Shown here in pieces: positions 28,011 through 43,160 of a stretch of 64,000 bases of DNA. Below the pieces are notes generated by a model. That model saw only the letters and a list, made by a program, of their open reading frames with translations. It was not told the origin of the DNA and ran no database searches. Source of the DNA: Microglena sp. YARC (Eukaryota; Chlorophyta; Chlorophyceae; Chlamydomonadales; Chlamydomonadaceae); assembly GCA_022414725.1 (NCBI GenBank), contig CM039467.1, positions 14,002,658 to 14,066,657 of the forward strand. Reading direction: 5' to 3'. The translations under genes and the position numbers were made by a program. Each line of letters starts with the position of its first letter. The first letter of the stretch is position 1.

Positions 28011-31000
28011 GTCGATGGGTTGATGATAGGTTGATGGCTTGATGATGGCTTGATGATGGCTTGATGATGGCTTGATGATGGGTTGATGATGGGTTGATGG
28101 CTTGATGATGGGTTGATGATGGGTTGATGGGTTGATGATGGGTTGATGATGGGTTGATGATGGGTTGATGGCTTGATGATGGGTTGATGATGGGTTGATG
28201 ATGGGTTGATGGCTTGATGATGGGTTGATGATGGGTTGATGATGGGTTGATGGGTTGATGGCATGATGATGGCTTGATGATGGCTTGATGATGGGTTGAT
28301 GATGGGTTGATGGGTTGATGATGGGTTGATGGGTTGATGATGGGTTGATGGCTTGATGATGGGTTGATGATGGGTTGATGATGGGTTAATGATGGGTTGA
28401 TGATGGGTTGATGATGGGTTGATGATGGTTGATGATGGGTTGATGATGGGTTGATGATGGGTTGATGATGGGTTGATGATGGGTTGATGATGGGTTGATG
28501 ATGATGGCTTGATGATGGGTTGATGATGGGTTGATGATGGGTTGATGATGGGTTGATGGGTTGATGATGGGTTGATGATGGCTTGATGATGGCTTGATGA
28601 TGGGTTGATGATGGGTTGATGGCTTGATGATGGCTTGATGATGGGTTGATGATGGGTTGATGATGGGTTGATGATGGGTTGATGATGGGTTGATGATGGG
28701 TTGATGGGTTGATGATGGGTTGATGGCTTGATGATGGCTTGATGATGGGTTGATGATGGGTTGATGATGGGTTGATTTGATGATGGTTGATGATGGCTTT
28801 GATGATGGCTTGATGATGATGGGTTGATGATGGGTTGATGATGGGTGATGGCTTGATGATGGGTTGATGATGGCTTGATGATGGCTTTGATGATGGGTTG
28901 ATGATGGGTGATGATTGATGGCTTGATGATGGGTTGATGGGTTGATGATGGGTTGATGATGGGTGATGATGGTTGATGGCTTGATGATGGCTTGATGATG
29001 GGTGATGATGGGTTGATGATGGGTTGATGGCTTGATGATGGGTTGATGATGGGTTGATGATGGGTTGATGGCTTGATGATGGGTTTGATGATGATGGGTT
29101 GATGATGGGTTGATGATGGCTTGATGATGGGTTGATGATGGGTTGATGATGGCTTGATGATGATGGCTTGATGATGGCTTGATGATGGCTTGATGATGGG
29201 TTGATGGCTTGATGATGGCTTGATGATGGGTTGATGATGGGTTGATGATGGGTTGATGATGGGTTGATGGCTTGATGATGGCTTGATGATGGGTTGATGA
29301 TGGCTTGATGATGGCTTGATGATGGCTTGATGATGGGTTGATGATGGCTTGATGATGGGTTGATGATGGCTTTGATGATGGCTTGATGATGGTTTGATGA
29401 TGGGTTGATGATGGTTTGATGCTTGATGATGGCTTGATGATGGCTTGATGATGGGTTGATGATGGGTTGATGATGGGTTGATGATGGCTTGATGATGGGT
29501 TGATGATGGGTTGATGATGATGGTTGATGATGATGGTTGATGATGGCTTGATGATGGTTGATGATGGGTTGATGATGGGTTGATGATGGTTGATGATGGG
29601 TTGATGGCTGATGGCTTGATGATGGGTTTGATGATGGGTTGATGATGGGTTGATGATGGGCTTGATGATGGGTTGATGATGGGTTGATGATGGGTTGATG
29701 ATGGGCTTGATGATGGCTTGATGATGGGTTGATGATGATGATTTGATGATGGATTGATTGATGGTTTGATGATGGCTTGATGATGGGTTGATGATGGGTT
29801 GATGATGGGCTTGATGCTTGATGGCTTGATGATGGGTTGATGATGGGTTGATGATGTTGATGATGGGCTTGATGATGGCTTGATGATGGCTTTGATGATG
29901 GCTTGATGGGTTGATGATGGGTTTGATGATGGGTTGATGATGGGTTGATGATGGTTGATGATGGGTTTGATGGCTTGATGATGGGTTGATGATGGGTTGA
30001 TGATGGGTTGATGATGGCTTGATGATGGGTTGATGATGGCCTTGATGATGGCTTGATGATGGCTTGATGATGCTTGATGATGGCTTTGATGATGGGTTGA
30101 TGATGGGTTGATGGCTTGATGATGGGTTGATGATGGGTTGATGATGTTGATGATGGCTTGATGATGGTTGATGATGGGTTGATGATGGCTTGATGATGGC
30201 TTGATGATGGCTTGATGATGGGTTGATGATGATGGCTTGATGATGGGTTGATGATGGGTTGATGATGGGTTGATGTTGATGATGGCTTGATGATGGCTTG
30301 ATGATGGGTTGATGATGGGTTGATGATGGGTTGATGATGGGTTGATGATGATGATGATGGGTTGATGATGGGTTGATGATGGGTGATGATGATGGGTTGA
30401 TGATGGCTTGATGATGGCTTGATGATGGCTTGATGATGGCTTGATGATGGCTTGATGATGGGTTGATGATGATGATGGCTTGATGATGGCTTTGATGATG
30501 ATGGTTGATGATGGGTGATGTTGATGATGGGTTTGATGATGATGATGGCTGATGATGATGATGGGTTGATGATGGGTTGATGGCTTGATGATGGGTTGAT
30601 GATGATGGTTGATGATGGTTTGATGATGGGCTTGATGATGGTTGATGATGGTTGATGATGGTTGATGATGGGTTTGATGATGGCTTGATGATGGCTTGAT
30701 GAGGTTGATGATGGGTTGATGATGGTTGATGATGATGGGTTGATGATGGGTTGATGATGGGTTGATGATGATGGCTTTGATGATGGGTTGATGGCTTGAT
30801 GATGGCTTGATGATGGCTTGATGATGGCTTGATGATGGGTTGATGATGGGTTGATGGGTTGATGATGGGTTGATGATGGGTTGATGATGGCTTGATGATG
30901 GGTTGATGATGGGTTGATGATGGTTTGATGATGGGTTGATGATGGCTTGATGATGGGTTGATGATGGGCTTGATGATGGTTGATGATGGCTTGATGATGG

Positions 31001-34000
31001 GTTGATGATGGCTTTGATGATGGTTGATGATGGGTTGATGATGGCTTGATGATGGGTTGATGATGGGTTGATGATGATGGCTTGATGATGGGTTGATGAT
31101 GGGTTGATGATGGGTTGATGATGGCTTGATGATGGCTTTGATGATGATGGCTTGATGATGGCTTGATGATGGCTTGATGATGGCTTGATGATGGGTTGAT
31201 GATGGGTTGATGCTTGATGATGGCTTGATGATGGCTTGATGATGGGTTGATGATGGGTTGATGATGGGTTGATGGCTTGATGATGGGTTGATGATGGCTT
31301 GATGATGGCTTGATGATTGGTTGATGATGGGTTGATGGCTTGATGATGGCTTGATGATGGCTTGATGATGGGTTGATGATGGGTTGATGATGGGTTTGAT
31401 GGGGTTGATGATGGTTGATGATGGGCTTGATGATGGGTTGATGGCTTGATGATGATGGGTTTGATGATGGGTTGATGATGGCTTGATGATGGCTTGATGA
31501 TGGGTTGATGATGGGTTGATGATGGCTTGATGATGGGTTGATGATGGGTTGATGGCTTGATGATGGCTTGATGATGGGCTTGATGATGGGTTGATGATGG
31601 CTTGATGATGGGTTGATGATGGCTTGATGATGGCTTGATGATGGGTTGATGATGGCTTGATGATGGCTTGATGATGGCTTGATGATGGGTTGATGATGGC
31701 TTGATGATGGGTTGATGATGGGTTGATGATGGGTTGATGATGGGTTGATGATGGGTTGATGATGGGTTGATGATGGGTTGATGATGGCTTGATGATGGTT
31801 GATGATGGTTTGATGATGGGTTTGATGATGGCTTGATGATGGTTGATGATGGGTTGATGATGATGGCTTGATGATGATGGCTTGATGATGGGTTGATGAT
31901 GGCTTGATGATGGGTTGATGATGGGTTGATGATGGGTTGATGATGGGTTGATGATGGGTTGATGATGGGTTGATGATGGCTTGATGATGGCTTGATGATG
32001 GCTTGATGATGGGTTGATGATGGCTTGATGATGGGTTGATGGCTTGATGATGGGTTGATGATGGCTTGATGATGGGTTGATGATGGGTTGATGGCTTGAT
32101 GATGGGTTGATGATGGCTTGATGATGGGTTGATGATGGGTTTGATGATGGCTTGATGATGGGTTGATGATGGGTTGATGATGATGGCTTGATGATGGCTT
32201 GATGATGGGTTGATGGCTTGATGATGATGGGTTGATGATGGCTTGATGATGGCTTGATGATGGGTTGATGATGATGGCTTGATGATGGGTTGATGATGGC
32301 TTGATGATGGCTTGATGATGGGTTGATGATGGGTTGGATGATGGGTTGATGGCTTGATGATGGGTTTGATGATGGCTTGATGATGGCTTGATGATGGCTT
32401 GATGATGGGTTGATGATGGGTTGATGATGGCTTGATGATGGGTTGATGATGATGGTTGATGATGGGTTGATGATGGGTTGATGATGGGTTGATGGCTTGA
32501 TGATGGGTTGATGATGGGTTGATGATGATGGCTTGATGATGGTTGATGATGGGTGATGATGGCTTGATGATGGGTTGATGATGGGTTGATGGCTTGATGA
32601 TGGCTTGATGATGGCTTTGATGATGGGTTGATGATGATGGCTTGATGATGGGTTGATGATGGGTTGATGGGTTGATGATGGGTTGATGGCTTGATGATGG
32701 GTTGATGATGGGTTGATGATGGCTTGATGATGGGTTGATGATGGCTTGATGATGGGTTGATGGCTTGATGATGGGTTGATGATGGGTTGATGATGGGTTG
32801 ATGATGGCTTGATGATGATGATGGCTTGATGATGGCTTGATGATGATGATGGCTTGATGATGGTGATGATGGCTTGATGATTGATGATGGGTTGATGATG
32901 ATGGCTTGATGATGGGTTGATGATGGGTTGATGATGGGTTGATGGGTTGATGATGGCTTGATGATGGGTTGATGATGGCTTGATGATGGCTTGATGATGG
33001 TTGATGATGGCTTGATGATGGCTTGATGATGGGCTTGATGATGGGTTGATGATGGGTTGATGGCTTGATGATGGGTTGATGATGGGTTGATGATGGGTTG
33101 ATGATGGCTTGATGATGATGGGTTGATGATGGGTTGATGATGGGCTTGATGATGGCTTTGATGATGGGTTGATGATGGGTTGATGATGGGTTGATGATGG
33201 CTTGATGATGGGTTGATGATGGCTTGATGATGGGTTGATGATGGGTTGATGATGGGTTTGATGATGATGGCTTGATGATGGCTTGATGATGGGTTGATGG
33301 CTTGATGATGGGTTGATGATGGGTTGATGATGGCTTGATGATGGGTTGATGGCTTGATGATGGCTTGATGATGGCTTGATGATGGCTTGATGATGGGTTG
33401 ATGATGGGTTGATGATGGCTTGATGATGGCTTGATGATGGGTTGATGGCTTGATGATGGTTGATGATGGGTGATGATGGGTTGATGATGGGTTGATGATG
33501 GTGATGATGATGGCTTGATGATGGGTTGATGATGGGTTGATGATGGGTTGATGATGGGTTGATGATGGCTTGATGATGGGTGATGATGGTTGATGATGGT
33601 TGATGGCTTGATGATGGCTTGATGATGGCTTGATGATGGCTTGATGATGGGTTGATGATGGGTTGATGATGGGTTGATGGGTTGATGATGGGTTGATGAT
33701 GGGTTGATGATGGCTTGATGATGGGTTGATGATGATGGCTTGATGATGGCTTGATGATGATGATGGGTTGATGATGATGATGGGTTGATGGCTTGATGAT
33801 GGCTTGATGATGGGTTGATGATGGTTTGATGGGTTGATGATGGCTTGATGATGGGTTGATGATGGCTTGATGATGGGTTGATGATGGCTTGATGATGGGT
33901 TGATGATGGCTTGATGATGGCTTGATGATGGCTTGATGATGGGTTGATGATGGGTTGATGATGGGTTGATGGGTTGATGATGGGTTGATGATGGCTTGAT

Positions 34001-37000
34001 GATGGGTTGATGATGGGCTGATGATGATGGGCTTGATGATGGCTTGATGATGGGTTGATGATGGGTTGATGATGGGTTGATGGGTTGATGATGGGTTGAT
34101 GATGGCTTGATGATGGCTTGATGATGGGTTGATGATGGCTTGATGATGGCTTGATGATGGGTTGATGATGGCTTGATGATGGGTTGATGATGGGTTGATG
34201 GCTTGATGATGGGTTGATGATGGGTTGATGATGGCTTGATGATGGGTTGATGATGATGGCTTGATGATGGCTTGATGATGGGTTGATGGGTTGATGATGG
34301 GTTGATGATGGGCTTGATGATGATGGCTTGATGATGGGTTGATGATGGCTTGATGATGGCTTGATGATGGGTTGATGATGGCTTGATGATGGGTTGATGA
34401 TGGCTGATGGCTTGATGCTTGATGATGGGTTGATGATGGGTTGATGATGGTTGATGGCTTGATGATGGGTTGATGATGGGTTGATGATGATGATGGCTTG
34501 ATGATGGGTTTGATGATGGCTTGATGATGGCTTGATGATGGGTTGATGATGGGTTGATGGCTTGATGATGGGTTGATGATGGGTTGATGATGGGTTGATG
34601 ATGGGTTGATGATGGCTTGATGATGGGTTGATGATGGGTTTGATGATGATGGCTTGATGATGGGTTGATTGGGTTGATGATGGGTTTGATGATGGGTGAT
34701 GATGATGGCTTGATGATGGGTTGATGATGGGTTGATGATGGCTTGATGATGGCTTGATGATGGCTTGATGATGGGTTTGATGATGGCTTTTTTGATGATG
34801 GGTTGATGATGGGTTGATGATGGGCTTGATGATGGCTTGATGATGGCTTGATGATGGCTGATGATGATGGGTTGATGATGGGTTGATGATGGCTTGATGA
34901 TGGGTTGATGATGGGTTGATGATGGCTTGATGATGGGTTGATGATGGGTTGATGATGGCTTGATGATGGGTTGATGGCTTGATGATGGGTTGATGATGGG
35001 TTGATGATGGTTGATGATGGGTTGATGATGGCTTGATGATGGGTTGATGATGGGTTGATGATGGGTTGATGATGGGCTTGATGATGGCTTGATGATGGCT
35101 TGATGATGGGTTGATGGCTTGATGATGGGTTGATGATGGCTTGATGATGGCTTGATGATGGCTTGATGATGGCTTGATGATGGGTTGATGATGGGTTGAT
35201 GATGATGGCTTGATGATGGGTTGATGATGGGTTGATGATGGCTTGATGATGGGTTGATGATGGCTTGATGATGGGTTGATGATGGGTTGATGGGTTGATG
35301 ATGGGTTGATGATGGCTTGATGATGGGTTGATGATGGGTTGATGATGGCTTGATGATGGGTTGATGATGGGTTGATGGCTTGATGATGGGTTGATGGCTT
35401 GATGATGGGTTGATGATGGGTTGATGATGGGTTTGATGATGGCTTGATGATGGGTTGATGATGGGTTGATGATGATGGCTTGATGATGGGTTGATGATGG
35501 GTTGATGATGGGTTGATGATGGCTTGATGATGGGTTGATGATGATGGTTGATGATGGGTTGATGGCTTGATGATGGGTTGATGATGGGTTGATGATGGGT
35601 TGATGATGGCTTGATGATGGCTTGATGATGGCTTGATGATGGGTTGATGATGGGTTGATGATGGCTTGATGATGATGATGGCTTGATGATGGGTTGATGA
35701 TGGGTTGATGATGGGTTGATGATGGGTTGATGATGGGTTGATGGCTTGATGATGGGTTGATGATGGCTTGATGATGGGTTGATGATGGGTTGATGATGGG
35801 TTGATGATGGTTGATGATGATGGTTGATGATGGGTTTGATGGCTTGATGATGGGTTTGATGATGGGCTTGATGATGGCTTGATGATGGCTTGATGATGGG
35901 TTGATGATGGGTTGATGATGGGTGATGATGGCTTGATGATGGGTTGATGATGGGTTGATGATGATGGCTTGATGATGGGTTGATGATGGGTTGATGGCTT
36001 GATGATGGGTTGATGATGGGTTGATGATGGCTTGATGATGGGTTGATGATGGGTTGATGATGGCTTGATGATGGCTTGATGATGGGTTGATGATGGGTTG
36101 ATGATGGGTTGATGGCTTGATGATGGCTTGATGATGGCTTGATGATGGGTTGATTGATGATGGGTTGATGATGATGGTTGATGATGATGGCTTGATGATG
36201 GCTTTGATGATGGCTTGATGATGGCTTGATGATGGGTTGATGATGGGTTGATGATGGCTTGATGATGGCTTGATGATGGTTGATGATGGGTTGATGATGG
36301 GTTGATGATGGCTTGATGATGGGCTGATGATGATGGGTTTGATGATGGGCTTGATGATGGCTTGATGATGGGTTGATGATGGCTTGATGATGGCTTGATG
36401 ATGGGTTGATGGGTTGATGATGGGTTGATGATGGCTTGATGATGGCTTGATGATGGCTTGATGATGGTTGATGATGGGTTGATGATGATGGGTTGATGAT
36501 GGGTTGATGGCTTGATGATGGGTTGATGATGGCTTGATGATGGTTGATGATGGGTTGATGATGGGTTGATGATGGCTTGATGATGGCTTGATGATGATGG
36601 CTTTGATGATGGCTTGATGATGGCTTGATGATGGCTTGATGATGGGTTGATGGTTTGATGATGGCTTGATGATGGCTTGATGATGATGGATTGATGATGG
36701 GTTGATGATGGGTTGATGGGTTGATGATGGGTTGATGATGGCTTGATGATGGGTTGATGATGGGTTGATGATTGATGGGTTGATGATGGCTTGATGATGA
36801 TGGCTTGATGATGGGTTGATGATGATGGTTGATGATGGGTTGATGATGATGATGGGTGATGATGGCTTGATGATGGGTTGATGATGGGTTGATGATGGGT
36901 TGATGATGGGTTGATGGCTTGATGATGGGTTGATGATGGGTTGATGATGGCTTGATGATGGGTTGATTGATGGCTTGATGATGGCTTTGATGATGGGTTG

Positions 37001-40000
37001 ATGATTGATGATGGGTTGATGATGGCTTGATGATGGGTTGATGATGGGTTGATGATGGGTTTTGATGATGGGTTGATGATGGCTTGATGATGGGTGATGA
37101 TGATGGTTGATGATGGCTGATGATGGGCTTGATGATGGCTTGATGATTGATGATGGTTGATGATGATGGTTGATGGCTTGATGATGGGTTGATGATGGCT
37201 TGATGATGATGGTTGATGATGATGGCTTGATGATGGGTTGATGGCTTGATGATGGCTTGATGATGGGTTGATGATGGGTTGATGATGGGTTGATGGCTTG
37301 ATGATGGGTTGATGATGGGTTGATGATGGGTTGATGATGGCTTGATGATGGGTTGATGATGGGTTGATGGCTTGATGGCTTGATGATGGCTTGATGATGG
37401 CTTGATGATGGGTTGATGATGGCTTGATGATGATGGTTGAGGCTTTGATGATGGCTTGATGATTTGATGGGTTGATGATGGCTGATGATGGCTTGATGAT
37501 GGGTTGATGATGATGGGTTGATGATGGCTTGATGGGTTGATGATGGGTTGATGATGGGTTGATGATGGCTTGATGATGGCTTGATGATGGCTTGATGATG
37601 GGTTGATGATGGCTTGATGATGGCTTGATGATGGCTTGATGATGGGTTGATGATGGCTTGATGATGATGGTTGATTGATGATGGGTTGATGATGGTTGAT
37701 GATGGGTTGATGATGATGGCTTGATGATGGGTTGATGATGGGTTGATGATGATGATGGCTTGATGATGGGTTGATGATGGCTTGATGATGGGTTGATGAT
37801 GGGCTTGATGATGGGTTGATGATGGGTTGATGATGGCTTGATGATGGGTTGATGATGATGGCTGATGATGATGGCTTGATGATGGGTTGATGATGGGCTT
37901 GATGATGGCTTTGATGATGGGTTGATGATGGGTTGATGATGGGTTGATGGCTTGATGATGATGGTTGATGATGGGATTGATGATGATGGGCTTGATGATG
38001 GGTTGATGATGGGTTGATGATGGCTTGATGATGGGTTGATGATGGGTTGATGATGATGGGTTGATGATGGTTGATGTTGATGATGGCTTGATGATGGGTT
38101 GATGATGGGTGATGATGGCTTGATGATGGGTTGATGATGGCTTGATGATGGGTTGATGATGGGTTGATGATGGCTGATGATGGCTTGATGATGGGTTGAT
38201 GGGTTGATGTGATGGTTGATGATGGGTTGATGTTGATGATGGGTTGATGATGGGTTGATGATGGGTGATTGATGATGGGTTGATGATGGGTTGATGATGG
38301 GTTGATGGCTTTGATGATGGGTTGATGATGATGGCTTGATGAATGATGGGTTGATGATGGGTGATGATGGGTTGATGATGGCTTGATGATGATGGCTTGA
38401 TGATGGGTTGATGATGATGGGCTTGATGATGGCTTGATGATGGGTTTGATTGATGGGTTGATGGGCTTGATGATGGGTTGATGATGGCTGATGATGGCTT
38501 GATGATGGGTTGATGATGGGTTGATGATGGGTTGATGATGGGTTGATGATTGATGATGGGTTGATGATGGGTGATGATGATGGCTTGATGATGGGTTGAT
38601 GATGGCTTGATGATGGTTGATGATGGCTTGATGATGGGTTGATGATGGGTTGATGATGGGTTGATGATGATGATGGGTTTGATGGGTTGATGGTTGATGA
38701 TGGGTTGATGAGTGATGATGGCTTTGATGATGGGCTTGATGATGGGTGATGATGGGTTGATGATGGCTTGATGATGGGTTGATGATGGGGATTGATGATG
38801 GCTTGATGATGGGTGATGATGGCTTGATGATGGCTTTGATGATGGGTTGATGATGGGTTGATGATGGGTTGATGATGGCTTGATGATGATGGCTTGATGA
38901 TGGGTTTGATGATGGGTTGATGATGGCTTGATGATGGGTTGATGATGGGTTGATGATGGTTGATGATGGGTTGATGATGATGATGGTTGATGATGATGGC
39001 TTGATGATGGCTGGTTGATGATGATGGGTTGATGATGGGTTGATGATGGGTTGATGATGGCTTGATGATGGGTTGTGATGGGTTGATGATGGCTGATGAT
39101 GGTTGATGATGGGTTGATGGCTTGATGATGGCTTGATGATGGCTTGTTGATGATGGGTTGATGATGGGTTGATGGCTTGATGATGGGTTGATGATGATGG
39201 TTGATGATGGGTTGATGGTTGATGATGGTTGATGATGGCTTGATGATGGGTGATGATGGTTGATGATGGGTTGATTGATGATGGTTGATGATGGTTGATG
39301 GCTTGATGATGGTTGATGAGGGTTGATGATGGTTGATGATGCTTGATGATGGCTTGATGATGGCTTGATGATTGATGATGGTTGATGGCTTGATGATGGG
39401 TTGATGATGGGGATGATGGCTTGATGATGGGTTGATGAATGATGGCTTGATGATGGGTTGATGATTGATGATGGCTGATGGCTTGATGATGGGTTGATGA
39501 TGGTTGATGATGGTTGATGATGGGTTGATGCTTGATGATGGGTTGATGATGGGTTTGATGATGGTTGATGATGGGTTGATGATGGGTTGATGATGGGTTT
39601 GATGAGTTGATGATTGATGATGGGTTGATGATGGTTGATGATGTTGATGTTGATGATGGGCTTGATGATGGTTGATGATGGCTTGATGATGGGTTTGATT
39701 GATGATGGCTTGATGATGGGTTGATGATGGTTGATGATGGGTGATGATGGCGTTGATGATTTGATGAGCTTGATGATGGCTGATGGTTGATGATGATGGT
39801 GATGATGGGTTGATGATGATGGCTTGATGATGGGTTGATGATGGGATGATGGCTTGATGATGGCTTGATGATGGGTTGATGATGGGTTGATGGCTTGATG
39901 ATGGGTTGATGATGGGTTGATGATGGCTTGATGATGGCTTGATGATGGCTTGATGATGGCTTGATGATGGGTTGATGATGGGTTGATGATGGGTTGATGA

Positions 40001-42146
40001 TGGTTGATGATGATGGTTGATGGCTTGATGATGGGGATGATGGGTTGATGATGGGTGATGATGGCTTGATGATGGGTTGATGATGGGTGATGATGGTTGA
40101 TGATGGTTTGATGGCTTGATGATGGGCTTGATGATGGCTTGATGATGGCTGATGAGATGATGATGGGTTGATGATGGATTGATGGTGATGATGGGTTGAT
40201 GATGGGTTGATGATGGCTTGATGATGGGTTGATGATGGGTTGATGATGGGTTGATGATGGGTTGATGGGTTGATGATGGGTTGATGGCTTGATGATGGGT
40301 TGATGATGGGTTGATGATGGGTTGATGATGGCTTGATGATGAGTTGATGATGGCTTGATGATGGCTGATGATGGGTTGATGATGGGTTGGATTTGATGAT
40401 GGCTTGATGATGGCTTGATGATGGGTTGATGATGAATGGCTTGATGATGGGTTGATGATGGGTTGATGATGGTTGATGATGGCTTGATGATGGGTTGATG
40501 GGTTGATGATGGGTTGATGATGGGCTTGATGATGGCTTGATGATGGCTTGATGATGGGTTGATGATGGGTTGATGATGGCTTGATGATGCTTGATGATGG
40601 GTTGATGGCTTGATGATGGGTTTGATGATGGGCTTTGATGATGGGTTGATGATGGCTTGATGATGGCTTGATGATGGGTTGATGATGGCTTGATTGATGA
40701 TGGGTTGATGATGGGTTGATGATGGCTTTGATGATGGGTTGATGATGGGTTGATGATGGGTTGATGGCTGATGATGGGTTGATGATGGCTTTGATGATGG
40801 GTTGATGATGGGTTGATGGCTGATGATGGGCTTGATGATGGCTTGATGATGGGCTTGATGATGGGCTGATGATGGGTTGATGATGAATTGATGATGATGG
40901 GTTGATGATGGCTTGATGATGGCTTGATGATGGGTTGATGATGGGTTGATGATGATGGCTTGATGATGGGTTGATGATGGGTTGATGGGTTGATGATGGC
41001 TTTGATGATGGCTTGATGATGGGTTGATGATGGTTGATGGCTTGATGATGATGGGTTGATGATGGGTTGATGATGGCTTGATGATGGCTTGATGATGGGT
41101 TGATGATGGTTGATGATGGGTTGATGATGATGATGGTTTGATGATGGCTTGATGATGGGTTGATGATGGGTTGATGGCTTGATGATGGGTTGATGGATGG
41201 GTTGATGGCTTGATGATGGTTGATGATGGGTTGATGATGGTTGATGATGGCTTGATGATGGGTTGATGATGGGTGTGATGATGGCTTGATGATGGCTTGA
41301 TGATGGGTTGATGATGATGGGTTGATGATGGGTTATGATGGTTGATGATGGTTGTTGATGATGGGTTGATGGGTTGATGATGGCTTTGATGATGGCTTGA
41401 TGATGGGTTGATGATGGGTTGATGGCTTGATGATGATGGATGATGATGATGGCTTGATGATGGCTTGATGATGGGTTGATGGAGGGTTGATGATGGGTTT
41501 GATGATGTTGATGGCTTGATGATGGCTTGATGATGGGTTGATGATGGTTGATGATGGGTTGATGATGGCTTGATGATGGCTTGATGATGGGCTTGATGAT
41601 GGTTGATGATGGGCTTGATGATGATGGCTTGATGATTTTTGATGATGGCTTGATGATGGTTGATGATGGCTTGATGATGGGTTGATGGGTTTGATGATGA
41701 TGATGGCTTGATGATGGCTTGATGATGGCTTGATGATTGGCTTGATGATGGCTTGATGATGGGTTGATGGCTTGATGATGGCTTGATGATGGCTTGATGA
41801 TGGGTTGATGATGATGGGTTGATGATGGTTGATGGCTTGATGATGGCTTGATGATGGATGATGGCTTGATGATGGCTGATGATGGTTGATGATGGCTTGA
41901 TGATGGCTTGATGATGGCTTGATGATGGCCCGATGATAGGCTGATGGGTTGATGGCTTGATGATGGGTTGATGGTGGGTTGATGGCTTGATGATGGGTTG
42001 ATGGGTTGATGATGGGTTGATGGCTTGATGATGGGTTGATGATGGGTTGATGATGGGTTGATAATGGGTTGATGATGGGTTGATGGGTTGATGATGGGTT
42101 GATGGGTTGATGATGGGTTGATGGGTTGATGGCTTGATGATGGCTT
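28011..42146 (+). repeat. Giant 11-bp minisatellite (about 1,280 units, 14 kb)
   Basis: The unit is GATGATGGGTT or its single-base variant GATGATGGCTT. Shortened (GATGGGTT) and lengthened (extra GAT) units and occasional G or T indels are scattered; irregular units are commonest around 36.8-41.9 kb. The array begins right after GTGTACAGTGTCGATGGG and ends just before GATGGATCATGGGG, so it is an expansion inside one copy of the flanking complex unit. The strand is strongly G/T-biased. The long minus-strand frame is not a gene. Confidence 0.97.
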
Positions 42147-42300
42147 GATGGATCATGGGGTTTGTGGTTGCTGGGTGATTGGTTTATATGGTTGATGCTA
42201 GACTAGTTTGCTTGGTGAGTGGTTAATATAATTATATAGTTGATGGTTTACTGGGTCGTTTATTGAGAAGGGTGGTGGTGTACAGTGCTGATGGGTCTGT
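42147..42300 (+). repeat. Distal copy of the complex minisatellite unit
   Basis: Contains GATGGATCATGGGG, GGTTTACTGGGTCG and GTGTACAGTGCTGATGGG, matching the copies before 28 kb. Confidence 0.85.
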
Positions 42301-42309
42301 GGTGGATCA

Positions 42310-42510
42310 GCATGGCTTTTATTTCCCGCTACGAGCAGCAGCTTCTAGGCTGCTCCATGAGCCAGCCACAGGGCAAAGCCCCAAGATTTCACAAGTACTG
42401 GAACAATGATTTTGCCAGCTTCCAGTTGCACTACGTTGCAACAGGATTAACTGGGTGGCAATCCAGGGGAGCTGCCTAGAAGCTGCCGGTCGTAGCTGAA
42501 TATAAAAGCT
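42310..42510. repeat. Dispersed repeat, also at 56085-56230
   Basis: Shares GCCAGCCAC-GGG-AAGCCC, a TACTGGA/TATTGGA step, a CAGCTT segment and GAGCTGCCTA-AAGCT in the same order with 56085-56230, about 70% alike by eye. Probably an old SINE-like family or a shared intron module. Confidence 0.5.
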
Positions 42511-42569
42511 ATGTTGATCAGGGCCATGATGTACTTGGTTGATGGTGAATGCCAAGTGTTGGATTAGAA

Positions 42570-43160
42570 ACATGCTGGGTTGGGTTGATGGTGAATCTAA
42601 AGTGTTGGATTACAAACATGCTGGGTTGATGGATTTGTAATATGCTGGGTTGATGGATTTGTAATAGGCTGGGTTGATGGATTTGTAATAGGCTGGGTTG
42701 ATGGATTTGTAATAGGCTGGGTTGATGGATTTGTAATAGGCTGGGTTGATGGATTTGTAATAGGCTGGGTTGATGGATTTGTAATAGGCTGGGTTGATGG
42801 ATTTGTAATAGGCTGGGTTGATGGATTTGTAATAGGCTGGGTTGATGGATTTGTAATAGGCTGGGTTGATGGATTTGTAATAGGCTGGGTTGATGGATTT
42901 GTAATAGGCTGGGTTGATGGATTTGTAATAGGCTGGGTTGATGGATTTGTAATAGGCTGGGTTGATGGATTTGTAATAGGCTGGGTTGATGGATTTGTAA
43001 TAGGCTGGGTTGATGGATTTGTAATAGGCTGGGTTGATGGATTTGTAATAGGCTGGGTTGATGGATTTGTAATAGGCTGGGTTGATGGATTTGTAATAGG
43101 CTGGGTTGATGGATTTGTAATATGCTGGGTTGATGGATTTGTAATAGGCTGGGTTGATGA
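42570..43160 (+). repeat. 24-bp minisatellite, about 24 copies
   Basis: The unit GATGGATTTGTAATAGGCTG plus GGTT is almost invariant, with a few TATGCTG variants near both ends. The first units are divergent (GTGAATCTAAAGTGTTGG). Near-perfect copies imply recent expansion. The minus-strand TQPITNPS repeat frame is an artefact. Confidence 0.95.

Noticed and set aside
28011..42146. CRISPR-like or centromeric array
   Set aside because: No unique spacers between repeats and a eukaryotic context; the unit is far shorter than usual centromeric satellites and nested in another minisatellite.
27802..42156. 4,784-aa minus-strand ORF
   Set aside because: Stop-free only because the 11-bp unit has no stop in any phase of that strand; no start context, domains or independent support.
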